Source: Streptomyces hayashii (GTDB lineage Bacteria > Actinomycetota > Actinomycetes > Streptomycetales > Streptomycetaceae). From it: a DNA stretch of 50,365 bases. The position numbers and the translations under genes were made by a program. Below are positions 15,089-24,111 of this stretch, piece by piece. The notes beneath the pieces are model-generated. The model ran no database searches. It saw only the letters and a program-made list of their open reading frames with translations, and was not told where the DNA came from. Numbering within the stretch: the first letter of the stretch is position 1; each line of letters opens with the position of its first letter. Where the stretch lies: positions 1 to 50,365 of the forward strand of contig NZ_JAHHIU010000097.1 in the NCBI RefSeq assembly GCF_024539815.1, in the 5' to 3' direction.

Positions 15089-18085
15089 ATGATGGCGCCG
15101 GGGCGCAGGAGCAGCACCTTCACACGGCTGCTGCGGCACGGCTTCACCGATCCGTCCGCCTCCGAGCGGCTGCTGGACGGGCCCGAGTTGTCCCCGGTGC
15201 GGGACGACCCCTTCCTGCTGGAGGCCCTCGGGGCCACCGCCGACCCCGATCTCGCCCTGCACGGGCTGGTCCGGCTGCTGGAGGCCCAGCCCGGCCCCAC
15301 CGCCCGGCGGGAACTCCTCGACACGCTGATCGCGGCCAAGCCGCTGCGCGACCGTCTGCTGGGGGTGCTGGGGGCGTCCGCCGCCCTCGCCGACCACCTC
15401 GCCCGGCATCCCCGGGACTGGGAGGCGCTGGTCACCTACGAGCCCCGGGACCTGCATCCGGGAGTGGAGGAGTTCGAGCGGGGACTGGCCGAGGCCACGG
15501 ATCCCGTGCTGCTGCGGGTCGCCTACCGGCGCTGCCTGCTGTCCATCGCGGCGCGTGACGTGTGCGGGACGACCGACCTCGCCGAGACCGCCGCCGAGCT
15601 CGCCGACCTCGCCACGGCGACGTTGCGGGCCGCGCTGCGGCTGGCCAGGGCCGCCGCGCCCGATGACGCCGCGCTGTGCCGGCTCGCCGTCATCGCCATG
15701 GGCAAGTGCGGCGGCCACGAGTTGAACTACGTGTCGGACGTCGACGTCATCTTCGTCGGGGAGGCCGTCGACGGCGCCGACGAGGACAAGGCGCTGCGGG
15801 CCGCCACCAAGCTCGCCTCGCACATGATGCGGATCTGTTCCGAGACCACGGTGGAAGGGTCCATCTGGCCCGTCGACGCCAATCTGCGTCCCGAGGGCCG
15901 CAACGGCCCGCTCGTGCGGTCGCTCAGCAGCCATCTCGCCTACTACCAGCGATGGGCCAAGACCTGGGAGTTCCAGGCCCTGCTGAAGGCCCGCCCGGTG
16001 GCCGGCGACCTGGCGCTGGGGGCCGAGTACGTCGCCGCCGTCGAGCCCCTGGTGTGGAAGGCCGCCGAGCGGGAGAACTTCGTCGTCGACGTGCAGAGGA
16101 TGCGGCGCCGCGTCGTCGAGAACATCCCGGCCGCCGAGATCGACCGCGAACTGAAACTCGCGCCCGGCGGCCTCAGGGACGTCGAGTTCGCCGTGCAGCT
16201 CCTCCAGCTGGTGCACGGCCGGGCCGACGGGTCGTTGCGCAGCGGGACCACGCTGGACGCGCTCCAGGCGCTCGCCGCCGGCGGGTACGTCGGCCGGACG
16301 GACGCGACGCAACTCGACGCCGCGTACCGGTTCCTGCGGTCGATGGAGCACCGGATCCAGCTCTACCGGCTGCGGCGTACCCACCTGGTGCCGGAGAGCG
16401 AGGCGGACCTGCGCCGGCTCGGCCGCTCCCTCGGTCTGCGCACCGACCCGGTGGCCGAGCTGGGACGCGAGTGGAAGCGGCACGCCGCCGTGGTGCGGCG
16501 GCTGCACGAGAAGCTCTTCTACCGGCCGTTGCTCGACGCGGTCGCCCAACTCGCTCCGGGCGAGACCAGGTTGAGCGCCAAGGCGGCCCGGGAGCGGCTG
16601 ATCGCGCTCGGCTACGCCGATCCCGCCGCCGCGATGCGGCACCTGGAGGCGCTGGCCTCCGGCGTCTCGCGCAAGGCCGCCATCCAGCGCACCCTGCTGC
16701 CCGTTCTGCTGGGCTGGTTCGCGGACTCCGCAGACCCGGACGCCGGGCTGCTCAACTTCCGCAAGGTCTCCGACGCCCTGGGCAAGACCCCCTGGTATCT
16801 GCGGCTGCTGAGGGACGAGGGGGCCGCCGCGGAGAACCTCGCCCGCGTGCTCTCGGCCGGACGGCTCGCCCCCGACCTGCTGATGCGGGCGCCGGAGGCG
16901 GTGGCGCTGCTCGGCGACGGGGAGAGCGGCAGGCTGGAGCCGCGCACGCGGGGCCCGTTGGAGCAGGAGATACACGCCGCGGTGAAGCGGGCCGGCGGGG
17001 CCGTTCAGGCGGTCGCCGCGGCGCGCGGGGTGCGACGGCGCGAGCTGTTCCGCACGGCCGCCGTGGACATCGTCGGCTCGTACGGCACCGAGGGGCAGCC
17101 CGCCGAGGCCGATCAGGGCGCCCTGGTGGACCTGGTGGGGGGCGCCGTGTCGGACCTGACGGCCGCCACCCTGGCCGGGACCCTGCACGCGGTCGTGCGG
17201 GAGGGCTGGGGGGACGCCCTCCCGACGCGCTTCGCCGTCATCGGCATGGGGCGCTTCGGGGGGCACGAGCTGGGCTACGGCTCCGACGCCGACGTGCTGT
17301 TCGTCCACGAGCCCCGGGACGGCGTCGACGAGCGGGAGGCCGCCGACGCCGCCAACAAGGTCGTCTCCGAGATGCGCCGGCTGCTGCAGATCCCCAGCGC
17401 CGACCCGCCGCTGCTCGTCGACGCGGATCTGCGTCCGGAGGGGAAGTCCGGTCCGCTCGTGCGGACGTTGAAGTCCTACGAGGCCTACTACCGGCGGTGG
17501 TCGCTGGTCTGGGAGGCGCAGGCGCTGCTGCGGGCCGAACCCGTCGCGGGGGACGAGGAGTTGGGGCGGCGGTTCATCGCGCTCGCGGACCCGCTGCGGT
17601 ATCCCGCGAGCGGGCTCTCCGAGGAGGCCGTGCGGGAGATCCGCCGGCTGAAGGCCCGTATGGAGTCGGAGCGGCTGCCCCGGGGCGCCGACCCGAAGCT
17701 GCACACCAAGCTCGGTCCGGGCGGGCTGTCCGACGTCGAATGGACCGTGCAGTTGCTGCAGATGCGGCACGGGGCGTCGACCCCGGACCTGCGGACCACC
17801 CGTACCCGGGAGGCGCTCGCCGCCGCCCGTGCCGCCGGGCTCATCACGCAGGACGACGCGGCGACGCTGGACGAGGCCTGGGTGCTGGCCACCCGTGTGC
17901 GCAACGCGGTGATGCTGGTGCGCGGGCGGGCCGGGGACACCTTCCCCTCCGATCCCCGCGAACTGGTCGCCGTGGGACGGTACTTGGGGTACGGCCCCGG
18001 GCGGGTGGGGGACATGCTCGACGACTACCGGCGAACCGCCCGCCTGGCCCGGGGAGTCGTGGACGAGCTGTTCTACGGAGGGTAG
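15089..18085 (+). CDS. glnE: Glutamine synthetase adenylyltransferase / adenylyl-removing enzyme
   Basis: A 998-residue bifunctional enzyme that attaches AMP to, and removes it from, the regulatory tyrosine of GlnA, tuning it to nitrogen supply. Each half has a nucleotidyltransferase domain with its metal-binding pair: NYVSDVDVIFV (Asp217) in the N-terminal adenylyl-removase and GYGSDADVLFV (Asp733) in the C-terminal transferase. The partner motifs DANLRPEGRNGPL and DADLRPEGKSGPL, and the PII-UTase-like helical linkers (GGLRDVEFAVQLLQL, GGLSDVEWTVQLLQM), are also repeated. Length is normal for actinobacteria. AGGAGGAGG lies 6 nt before the ATG at 15089 (a second ATG at 15092 is possible). The GlnA target is not in this window. 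Confidence 0.97.
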   Translation: MMAPGRRSSTFTRLLRHGFTDPSASERLLDGPELSPVRDDPFLLEALGATADPDLALHGLVRLLEAQPGPTARRELLDTLIAAKPLRDRLLGVLGASAALADHLARHPRDWEALVTYEPRDLHPGVEEFERGLAEATDPVLLRVAYRRCLLSIAARDVCGTTDLAETAAELADLATATLRAALRLARAAAPDDAALCRLAVIAMGKCGGHELNYVSDVDVIFVGEAVDGADEDKALRAATKLASHMMRICSETTVEGSIWPVDANLRPEGRNGPLVRSLSSHLAYYQRWAKTWEFQALLKARPVAGDLALGAEYVAAVEPLVWKAAERENFVVDVQRMRRRVVENIPAAEIDRELKLAPGGLRDVEFAVQLLQLVHGRADGSLRSGTTLDALQALAAGGYVGRTDATQLDAAYRFLRSMEHRIQLYRLRRTHLVPESEADLRRLGRSLGLRTDPVAELGREWKRHAAVVRRLHEKLFYRPLLDAVAQLAPGETRLSAKAARERLIALGYADPAAAMRHLEALASGVSRKAAIQRTLLPVLLGWFADSADPDAGLLNFRKVSDALGKTPWYLRLLRDEGAAAENLARVLSAGRLAPDLLMRAPEAVALLGDGESGRLEPRTRGPLEQEIHAAVKRAGGAVQAVAAARGVRRRELFRTAAVDIVGSYGTEGQPAEADQGALVDLVGGAVSDLTAATLAGTLHAVVREGWGDALPTRFAVIGMGRFGGHELGYGSDADVLFVHEPRDGVDEREAADAANKVVSEMRRLLQIPSADPPLLVDADLRPEGKSGPLVRTLKSYEAYYRRWSLVWEAQALLRAEPVAGDEELGRRFIALADPLRYPASGLSEEAVREIRRLKARMESERLPRGADPKLHTKLGPGGLSDVEWTVQLLQMRHGASTPDLRTTRTREALAAARAAGLITQDDAATLDEAWVLATRVRNAVMLVRGRAGDTFPSDPRELVAVGRYLGYGPGRVGDMLDDYRRTARLARGVVDELFYGG

Positions 18086-18154
18086 GGGCGGGGGAGTACG
18101 CACTCGCCGGCCTCCCGGCCCCGGCCTGCGACCTGCGACCGTCCACCTCCGGCA

Positions 18155-18182
18155 CTCAGGCCTCAGGCCTCAGGCCTCAAGC
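18155..18182. repeat. 7-nt tandem repeat, CTCAGGC x4, overlapping the EamA stop codon
   Basis: Three perfect CTCAGGC units and one CTCAAGC lie between the convergent glnE and EamA genes. The TGA stop of the EamA gene (18172-18170) is inside the third unit and the last codons (Leu-Glu-Ala) overlap the array, so a change in copy number would alter the C-terminus. Confidence 0.85.
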
Positions 18183-19150
18183 CGCGGGGCCGGGGACGGG
18201 GCCAGGGGCTGCGGGTTCCGGGTCTCGTGTCCTGGGCGGTCGCTGTCGCGGTCGCGGACGGGCCGACGGACCGGGACGCGCTGCCCGCGCTGCCCGCCGG
18301 CGCGGGTCAGGGCCACCGCCACGAGGACGATCGTCATGCCGGCCAGTACCCGGAGGCCGATGTGCTCGTCCAGGAGCGTCGCGCCGAGCGTCACGGAGAC
18401 GATCGGGAGCAGATAGCCGACGGTGGCGGCCGCGGTCGGGCCCTCGTCCGCGATCAGGCGGTAGTTGAGGTAGAAGGTCACACCCGTGCCCAGGACGCCC
18501 AGGGCGGTGACGGCCAGCAGGGCGGTGGCGTCCGGGTGGAGGGGTCCGGCCGCGGGGAGGGCCAGGGCGCTCAGGCCCGTGGCCGCCAGGAGCTGGGCCG
18601 CCGACATCGCCAGGGGCGCGTCCTGGGTGGTGAGGTGGCGGGCCATGTAGGCGAAGGCCACCGCGTAGCTGGCGGCCGCCGCGAGCAGGGCCAGAGCGGA
18701 CCAGCTGAGGAGGCCCCCGTGGCGCCAGGGGGCGAAGATCAGCACGGTGCCGGCGAAGCCCAGGAGGAGGCCGGTGAGGCGGGCGGGATGGGTGATCCGT
18801 TCGGTGCCGAAGGTCATGCCGATGAGCAGGGACCACAGCGGCGTCGTGGCGTTGAGGACGCCCGCCAGGCCCGAGTCGAGGTGCTGCTCGCCCAGGGCGA
18901 AGAGAGCGAAGGGGACGGCGTTGCAGAAGAGGGCGGCCACGACGAGGCGCCGCCAGGTGGTCCAGGAGCGGGGCAGGCGCTGGGCGGCCCGGCGGGCGAG
19001 GACGAGGAGGACGGCCGCACCGAGCACGCAGCGGGCGATGGTGATCTGGGCCGGGGTCAGGCCGTGGGTGAGGGCGAGCTTGATCCACAGGAAGCCCGAG
19101 CCCCAGAAGAGAGCCAGGGCGGCCATGCGGAGAGTGGAGGCGAGGGGCAT
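18170..19150 (-). CDS. EamA-family (DMT superfamily) transporter
   Basis: A 326-residue, ten-TM drug/metabolite transporter built from two EamA repeats: ALALFWGSGFLWIKLAL begins the first and LALLAAAASYAVAFAYMARH the second. LGEQHLDSGLAGVLNATTPLW is typical of the family. Members export amino acids, metabolites or drugs; the cargo is unknown. The hydrophilic Arg/Pro-rich tail (about 285-326) is probably poorly conserved and ends inside a tandem repeat. The ATG at 19150 has no clear ribosome binding site. It is divergent from a LysR gene 72 nt away, the usual sign that the LysR protein controls it. Confidence 0.87.
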   Translation of the reverse strand: MPLASTLRMAALALFWGSGFLWIKLALTHGLTPAQITIARCVLGAAVLLVLARRAAQRLPRSWTTWRRLVVAALFCNAVPFALFALGEQHLDSGLAGVLNATTPLWSLLIGMTFGTERITHPARLTGLLLGFAGTVLIFAPWRHGGLLSWSALALLAAAASYAVAFAYMARHLTTQDAPLAMSAAQLLAATGLSALALPAAGPLHPDATALLAVTALGVLGTGVTFYLNYRLIADEGPTAAATVGYLLPIVSVTLGATLLDEHIGLRVLAGMTIVLVAVALTRAGGQRGQRVPVRRPVRDRDSDRPGHETRNPQPLAPSPAPRLEA

Positions 19151-19222
19151 GCCGTCTACGGTGGCCGGACTGTCCTGTGAGCACAAGTGAAAGGTTCTTG
19201 ATGGTCCGTTAAGGTGGACTGC

Positions 19223-20149
19223 ATGCTCGATGTGCGGCGGATGCAGATGTTGCGGGCGGTCGTGAACAGCGGGTCGGTGACGGCGGCCGCGGCCGTGCTG
19301 GGGTACACGCCGTCCGCCGTCAGCCAGCAGATCGCGGCCCTGGAGAGGGAGGCGGGGGCCGAGCTGCTGGAGCGGGTGGGCCGCGGGGTGCGGCCCACGG
19401 CCGCGGGGCTGCTGCTCACCGAGCACGCGGACGCCCTGGGGCGGCAGCTCGCCGAGGCGGAGGCCGCGCTCGCCGATCTGCTGGCGGGGCGCAGCGGGCG
19501 GCTGGCCGTGCGGTATTTCGCCACCGCCGGGGCGGGGCTGGTCGCACCTGCGGTGGCGAGGCTGCGGGAGCTGCACCCCGGGGTGCAGCTGGATCTGCGC
19601 CTGAGCGCCCCGGAGGAGGCGTTCGCCGAGGTCAGGGAGGGGCGGGCCGATCTGGCGCTGGTGGTGCGAGGGGAGGAGACGGGCGGTGTGCGGATGGTGC
19701 CGCTGCTCGACGACCCCTACCTCGCCGTGCTGCCGCGCGGGCATCGGCTCGCCGGGCGGCGGAGCCTGCGGCTGGGGGAGCTCGCCGAGGAGGCGTTCGT
19801 GGGGAGCGAATGGCCGGGGCCCTGTCTCGACGCCCAGCTCGACGCGTGCGCGGCCGTCGGATTCCGGCCCCGGTTCGTCGTCGAGAGCGAGGACTACATG
19901 ACCGCCCAGGGCTTCGTCGCCGCCGGCCTGGGCGTGGGTCTGGTGCCGCGGCTCGGACTGGGCAGCCGCCATCCGGGGGTCGTCGTCCGGGAGGTGCGTG
20001 ATCCGGTGCCGGTGCGGGTCGTGCACGCGGTCGTGCGGGAGACGGCGCCGTCGCAGCCCGCGCTGGACGCGTTCGTGGAGGCGCTCAGGGCGGCCGCCTC
20101 GCCCGGCGGCGTACGTCCACCGGTCACCGGGACCTCGCCCGGCACGTGA
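19223..20149 (+). CDS. LysR-family transcriptional regulator
   Basis: A 308-residue regulator. The N-terminal winged HTH (about 1-60: MLDVRRMQMLRAVV, GSVTAAAAVLGYTPSAVSQQIAALE) is a textbook LysR domain, followed by the substrate-binding fold (RLAVRYFATAGAGLVAPAVARL, then GRADLALVVRGEE). The ATG at 19223 is preceded by AAGGTGG at 5 nt. It probably controls the divergent EamA exporter and itself through the 72-nt intergenic region, which holds a small TGTGAGCACA palindrome (19176-19185). The inducer is unknown. Confidence 0.92.
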   Translation: MLDVRRMQMLRAVVNSGSVTAAAAVLGYTPSAVSQQIAALEREAGAELLERVGRGVRPTAAGLLLTEHADALGRQLAEAEAALADLLAGRSGRLAVRYFATAGAGLVAPAVARLRELHPGVQLDLRLSAPEEAFAEVREGRADLALVVRGEETGGVRMVPLLDDPYLAVLPRGHRLAGRRSLRLGELAEEAFVGSEWPGPCLDAQLDACAAVGFRPRFVVESEDYMTAQGFVAAGLGVGLVPRLGLGSRHPGVVVREVRDPVPVRVVHAVVRETAPSQPALDAFVEALRAAASPGGVRPPVTGTSPGT

Positions 20150-20151
20150 GA

Positions 20152-20173
20152 CCGGCGCCGGCCGGAGCGCCGG
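20152..20173. terminator. Hairpin between the convergent LysR and PAP2 genes
   Basis: CCGGCGC (20152-20158) pairs with GCGCCGG (20167-20173) across an 8-nt loop in the 27-nt gap between two convergent stop codons, so it is a plausible two-way terminator. Confidence 0.6.
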
Positions 20174-20176
20174 CCG

Positions 20177-21043
20177 TCAGGTCCTGGGCCCGGTGGGGAG
20201 CGGGGGCGGGTCCGCTCTCCTCGGCGGCACCCTTCTCGGCAGGGAGTACGGCAGCGCTCCGTACCAGAGGCGCGCCACGGCGAAGCCGAAGGCCAGACAC
20301 AGCACGCCGCCCACCGCGTCCAGCCAGAAGTGGTTGGCCGTGGCGACGATGACCACCAGGGTCGCCATCGGGTACAGCACGCCCAGGACGCGCACCCAGG
20401 GAAGCCTGGCGAGGGCGAAGACGGTCAGGCCGCACCACACGGACCAGCCGATGTGCATGGACGGCATCGCCGCGTACTGGTTGGACATGTGCTTGAGGTC
20501 GCCGGACGCCATGGAGCCCCAGGTGCGATGGGCCGCGACCGTGTCGACGAAATCGGCGCCCGGCATCAGGCGCGGCGGCGCGAGGGGGTACAGGTAGTAG
20601 CCGGCCAGGGCGACGGCCGTGGTCGCGAAGAGCACCAGGCGGGCGGCCGCGTAACGGCCCGGATGGCTGCGGTAGAGCCAGACCAGAACGGTCAGGGTGA
20701 CGATGAAGTGCAGCGTGGCGTAGTAGTAGTTCATGCCCACGATGAGCCAGGTCGCCGAGTTCACCGCGTGGTTGACCGACTCCTCGACCGCGATGCCGAG
20801 GGTGTGCTCGGCGCGCCAGATCCAGTCCGTGTTGCGCAGCGCGGCGCCGCGCTGTTCCGGGACCGCGTTGCGCACGAGGGAGTACGTCCAGTAACTCACC
20901 GCGATGAGCAGGATCTCGAACCAGAGGCGCGGACGGCGCGGGGTGCGCAGGCGGCCGAGGCGGCGTTGTCGTGTGCGGGCCGTGACAGGGTGAGGAACGG
21001 CCTGTTCACGGCCTTCCAGTGGCGTCACAGTCGATTCACCCAT
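20177..21043 (-). CDS. PAP2-superfamily membrane protein (inositolphosphotransferase-like)
   Basis: A 288-residue integral membrane protein with about six TM segments. The PAP2_3-type motifs are visible: YPLAPPRLMPG, AAMPSMHIGWSVW with the catalytic His, and ATANHFWLDAVGG with the second His and Asp. Relatives include inositol phosphorylceramide synthases and lipid phosphatases, so a role in lipid head-group transfer or lipid phosphate removal is likely; the exact reaction is not predictable. The ATG at 21043 is used; a GTG at 21049 is equally possible and neither has a strong ribosome binding site. Arg/Pro-rich termini flank the membrane core. Convergent with the LysR gene. Confidence 0.85.
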   Translation of the reverse strand: MGESTVTPLEGREQAVPHPVTARTRQRRLGRLRTPRRPRLWFEILLIAVSYWTYSLVRNAVPEQRGAALRNTDWIWRAEHTLGIAVEESVNHAVNSATWLIVGMNYYYATLHFIVTLTVLVWLYRSHPGRYAAARLVLFATTAVALAGYYLYPLAPPRLMPGADFVDTVAAHRTWGSMASGDLKHMSNQYAAMPSMHIGWSVWCGLTVFALARLPWVRVLGVLYPMATLVVIVATANHFWLDAVGGVLCLAFGFAVARLWYGALPYSLPRRVPPRRADPPPLPTGPRT

Positions 21044-21285
21044 GGACACAAAGTCTGCCAGAAAAGCCCTCTTGGCCCGATCATCCCTCGATAGGGCACG
21101 GTCCGCACGTTCTGCGGCGGAAGGACCGTTTTGTCCCCTCCGGCATGTCGGGTCCGCCTCCCCCGGCGCGTCAGGGTGAGGCCTCGGACCTCTCCGCCCC
21201 GCGGACGACGTCCGTCCCAGGGCACGGGCCGCCGGCTCGGCGCCCGTGGCCCGCCCGGCGAGGCCGGAGAGGGAGGGGGCCGAAG

Positions 21286-22413
21286 CTAGGGGCGGACGCG
21301 GTCCCCGGGCGCCGAGGCGGTCGAGCCGCGCACCACCAGTTCCGGCATGAACACGAACTCGCTGTGCGGCGCCGGCGTTCCGCCGATCTCCTCCAGGAGG
21401 GTGCGGACGGCGGCCTGGCCCATCGCCGGGACCGGCTTGCGCACGGTCGTCAGGGGCGGGTCGGTGAAGGCGATCAGCGGGGAGTCGTCGAAACCGACCA
21501 CCGAGACGTCCCGGGGGACCGCGAGACCGCGCTGCCTGGCCGTCCGTATCGCGCCCAGCGCCATCATGTCGCTGGCGCAGACGATCGCCGTGCAGCCCCG
21601 GTCGATCAGGGCGGTGGTCGCCGCCTGGCCGCCCTCCAGGGTGTAGAGCGAGTGCTGGACCAGTTCGGTCTCGATCGTCTCCGGGCTGAGGTGCAGCTGC
21701 TCGTGCATCGCCCGCACGAAGCCCTCGATCTTGCGCTGGACCGGTACGAAGCGCTTGGGGCCGAGAGCCAGGCCCACCCGGGTGTGACCCAGGGAGACGA
21801 GGTGGGTGACCGCCAGAGTCATCGCCGCCCGGTCGTCGGGGGAGATGAACGGCGCCTGCACCTTCGGGGAGAAACCGTCCACGAGGACGAAGGGGACGCC
21901 CTGGGCACGCAGCTGCTCGTAGCGCTCCATGTCGGCCGTGGTGTCCGCGTGCAGGCCGGAGACGTAGATGATGCCGGCGACGCCCCGGTCGACCAGCATC
22001 TCGGTCAGCTCGTCCTCCGTGGAGCCGCCCGGGGTCTGGGTGGCGAGGACGGGGGTGTAGCCCTGCCGGGTGAGCGCCTGGCCGATGACCTGGGCCAGGG
22101 CCGGGAAAATGGGGTTCTCCAGCTCCGGCGTGATCAGGCCGACCAGGCCCGCGCTGCGCTGGCGCAGTCTGACGGGGCGCTCGTAGCCCAGGACGTCCAG
22201 AGCGGCGAGCACGGACTGACGGGTGGTGGCGGCGACGCCAGGCTTGCCGTTGAGGACGCGGCTGACGGTCGCTTCGCTCACCCCCGCCTGGGCGGCGATG
22301 TCGGCAAGCCGTGTGGTCACAGGGGTGGACTGTACCGGTCGGGCGCTGCCTTGCACACCGATCGGCCGCCGTGGGCGCCCTGGTGAACGGGCCGCGCCGG
22401 GCTGCTGCGTCAT
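21286..22413 (-). CDS. malR: LacI-family repressor of maltodextrin genes
   Basis: A LacI/GalR repressor, 375 residues from the ATG at 22413 (AGGGAG 4 nt upstream). The HTH is TTRLADIAAQAGVSEATVSR (about 33-52), followed by the hinge and a periplasmic-binding-protein-like inducer domain (GLVGLITPELENPIFP, VCASDMMALGAIRTAR, VSVVGFDDSPLIAFTDPPLTTV). Streptomyces MalR is usually quoted as starting at the HTH, which corresponds here to a GTG at 22320; the extra 31 Pro/Arg-rich residues may or may not be translated. It is divergent from malE, and the operator-like motifs in the shared 311-nt region fit autoregulation and control of malEFG by a maltodextrin inducer. Confidence 0.94.
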   Translation of the reverse strand: MTQQPGAARSPGRPRRPIGVQGSARPVQSTPVTTRLADIAAQAGVSEATVSRVLNGKPGVAATTRQSVLAALDVLGYERPVRLRQRSAGLVGLITPELENPIFPALAQVIGQALTRQGYTPVLATQTPGGSTEDELTEMLVDRGVAGIIYVSGLHADTTADMERYEQLRAQGVPFVLVDGFSPKVQAPFISPDDRAAMTLAVTHLVSLGHTRVGLALGPKRFVPVQRKIEGFVRAMHEQLHLSPETIETELVQHSLYTLEGGQAATTALIDRGCTAIVCASDMMALGAIRTARQRGLAVPRDVSVVGFDDSPLIAFTDPPLTTVRKPVPAMGQAAVRTLLEEIGGTPAPHSEFVFMPELVVRGSTASAPGDRVRP

Positions 22414-22436
22414 CGCGCTCCCTAGTGAAAGTGACG

Positions 22437-22459
22437 GCAAGAGCTTTCAGAGTCTTGCA
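22437..22459. promoter_or_regulatory. Candidate MalR operator near malR
   Basis: GCAAGA (22437-22442) and TCTTGC (22453-22458) form an inverted repeat with a 10-nt centre. The segment also carries CTTTCAGAGTCTTGCA (22444-22459), one form of the CTTTC-N4-6-CTTGC motif found before malE, aml and pulA. It lies 24-46 nt upstream of the malR start, where binding would repress malR. Confidence 0.55.
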
Positions 22460-22566
22460 CAGCGGTCGCCCATCTTGCTGTGAGGCCGGTCAACCGTGAC
22501 AACAACGGTCTCACGGCAGTCGAGGAGAGGTCACGCACGCGTCACGCGCGGATAACTTCAGAAGTC

Positions 22567-22608
22567 TCTTGCACTTTTTTGCTGCAAGGTCTTTCGTGCC
22601 GCTTGCAA
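22567..22608. promoter_or_regulatory. Candidate MalR operator region of malE
   Basis: CTTGCA (22568-22573) and TGCAAG (22583-22588) form an inverted repeat around a T-rich 9-nt centre. It is followed by CTTTCGTGCCGCTTGCAA (22591-22608), a further copy of the shared motif. The site is about 120-160 nt before malE. The rest of the 22414-22724 gap holds the promoters, but no -35/-10 pair can be chosen with confidence. Confidence 0.6.
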
Positions 22609-22724
22609 CGCTGTTACGTTCACGTCGCCCGGCGGCAGCAACGGCGCGGTCGGCACAGTCGGCAGGACGGCGGACGGGACCGCCGCCTGTAGCTATACGG
22701 GCCTTCACCCTCAAGGAGAAACTC

Positions 22725-23999
22725 ATGCGGCGTGGCATAGCGGCCACCGCGCTGGTGGCGTCCTTCGCCCTCGCGGCGACGGCCTGCGGCGGAGACGACA
22801 GCGGCAGCGACAACTCGTCCGGGCCGGTCACCATCACCTGGTGGGACACCTCCAACGCCACCAATGAGGCGCCCACGTACCAGGCCCTGGTCAAGCAGTT
22901 CGAGGCCGCCAACAAGGACGTCAAGGTCAAGTACGTCAACGTGCCCTTCGACCAGGCGCAGAACAAGTTCGACACGGCCGCCGGCGCCTCCGGCGCCCCG
23001 GACGTGCTGCGCTCCGAGGTCGGCTGGACCCCCGCCTTCGCCAAGAAGGGCTACTTCCTTCCGCTGGACGGCACCGACGCCCTGAAGGACCAGTCCGCGT
23101 TCAAGCCGAACCTGCTGGAGCAGGCGAAGTACGAGGGCAAGACCTACGGCGTCCCGCTGGTCACCGACACCCTGGCCCTGGTCTACAACAAGGCCCTCTT
23201 CGCCAAGGCCGGCATCACCGCCGCCCCCAAGACCTGGGACGAGCTGAAGACCGCCGCCGCCACCGTCAAGGACAAGACCGGCGTCGACGGCTACTGGGGC
23301 TCCACCCAGGCCTACTACGCGCAGTCCTTCCTCTACGGCGAGGGCGCCGACACCGTCGACGCCAAGGCCAAGAAGATCACCGTCGCCTCGCCGGCGGCGA
23401 AGAAGGCGTACGGCACCTGGCTGGGCCTCTTCGACGGCAAGGGCCTGCACAAGGCGGACACCACGGCCGACGCGTACGCCCACATCCAGGACGCGTTCGT
23501 CAACGGCAAGGTCGCCGCGATCGTGCAGGGCCCCTGGGAGATCACCAACTTCTACAAGGGCAGCGCCTTCAAGGACAAGGCCAACCTCGGCATCGCGACC
23601 GTCCCGGCCGGTTCCACCGGCAAGGCGGGCGCCCCGACCGGCGGCCACAACCTCTCGGTCTACGCCGGCTCGGACAAGGCCCACCAGGCCGCCGCGCTGA
23701 AGTTCCTGAACTTCATGACCTCCGCCGCGTCCCAGGCGACGATCGCCCAGAAGAACTCCACGCTGCCCACGCGCGACGACGCCTACACCGCCGCCGTCAA
23801 GGCCGACCCGGGCATCGCCGGCTACCAGACGGTCCTGTCCGCCGCCCAGCCGCGCCCGGCGCTGCCGGAGTACAGCTCCCTGTGGGGTCCGCTCGACACC
23901 GAACTGCCCAAGATCGCGGGCGGCAAGGAGACCCTCGACAAGGGCCTGAGCAACGCCGAACTCGCCATCGCCAAGCTGGTGCCGGACTTCAGCAAGTGA
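22725..23999 (+). CDS. malE: Maltodextrin ABC transporter, substrate-binding lipoprotein
   Basis: A 424-residue extracellular binding protein of the SBP_bac_1/MalE type, tethered to the membrane by a lipid. The lipoprotein signal MRRGIAATALVASFALAATAC puts the modified residue at Cys21. The mature protein has the usual start (VTITWWDTSN) and the sequences DTLALVYNKALF, FVNGKVAAIVQGPWEI and GGHNLSVYAGS. The ATG at 22725 has AAGGAGA upstream; the open frame extends further but contains no homology. It is first gene of malE-malF-malG-aglA and divergent from malR. A strong hairpin just after it probably keeps MalE more abundant than the permeases. Confidence 0.96.
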   Translation: MRRGIAATALVASFALAATACGGDDSGSDNSSGPVTITWWDTSNATNEAPTYQALVKQFEAANKDVKVKYVNVPFDQAQNKFDTAAGASGAPDVLRSEVGWTPAFAKKGYFLPLDGTDALKDQSAFKPNLLEQAKYEGKTYGVPLVTDTLALVYNKALFAKAGITAAPKTWDELKTAAATVKDKTGVDGYWGSTQAYYAQSFLYGEGADTVDAKAKKITVASPAAKKAYGTWLGLFDGKGLHKADTTADAYAHIQDAFVNGKVAAIVQGPWEITNFYKGSAFKDKANLGIATVPAGSTGKAGAPTGGHNLSVYAGSDKAHQAAALKFLNFMTSAASQATIAQKNSTLPTRDDAYTAAVKADPGIAGYQTVLSAAQPRPALPEYSSLWGPLDTELPKIAGGKETLDKGLSNAELAIAKLVPDFSK

Positions 24000-24005
24000 G
24001 TCCGC

Positions 24006-24051
24006 GCGGCCGCCGGATCTCCCAGCACGGTCGGAGAGATCCGGCGGCCGC
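24006..24051 (+). promoter_or_regulatory. Intra-operon hairpin between malE and malF
   Basis: A perfect 16-bp stem, GCGGCCGCCGGATCTC (24006-24021) with GAGATCCGGCGGCCGC (24036-24051), has a 14-nt loop. It starts 6 nt after the malE stop and ends 60 nt before malF. Such hairpins commonly act as partial terminators or 3' stabilisers of the binding-protein message. Confidence 0.8.
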
Positions 24052-24111
24052 CGGCCTGTGAGCCGTACCCCCGTCGACGATCCAGCGTGAAGATCCAGAA
24101 GGTGTCGAACC

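Noticed and set aside
15044..18103. A minus-strand open frame of about 1000 codons opposite glnE
   Set aside because: A GC-bias shadow without recognisable domains; glnE on the plus strand is complete.
21181..21285. Terminator after malR
   Set aside because: A hairpin (CACGGGC at 21223-21229 with GCCCGTG at 21242-21248) is present but only 7 bp with a 12-nt loop and sits 38 nt beyond the stop; too weak to list as a feature.
22320..22413. A later GTG start for malR, removing 31 residues
   Set aside because: It fits the usual family length but has no ribosome binding site, whereas the ATG at 22413 has AGGGAG. Kept as an alternative only.
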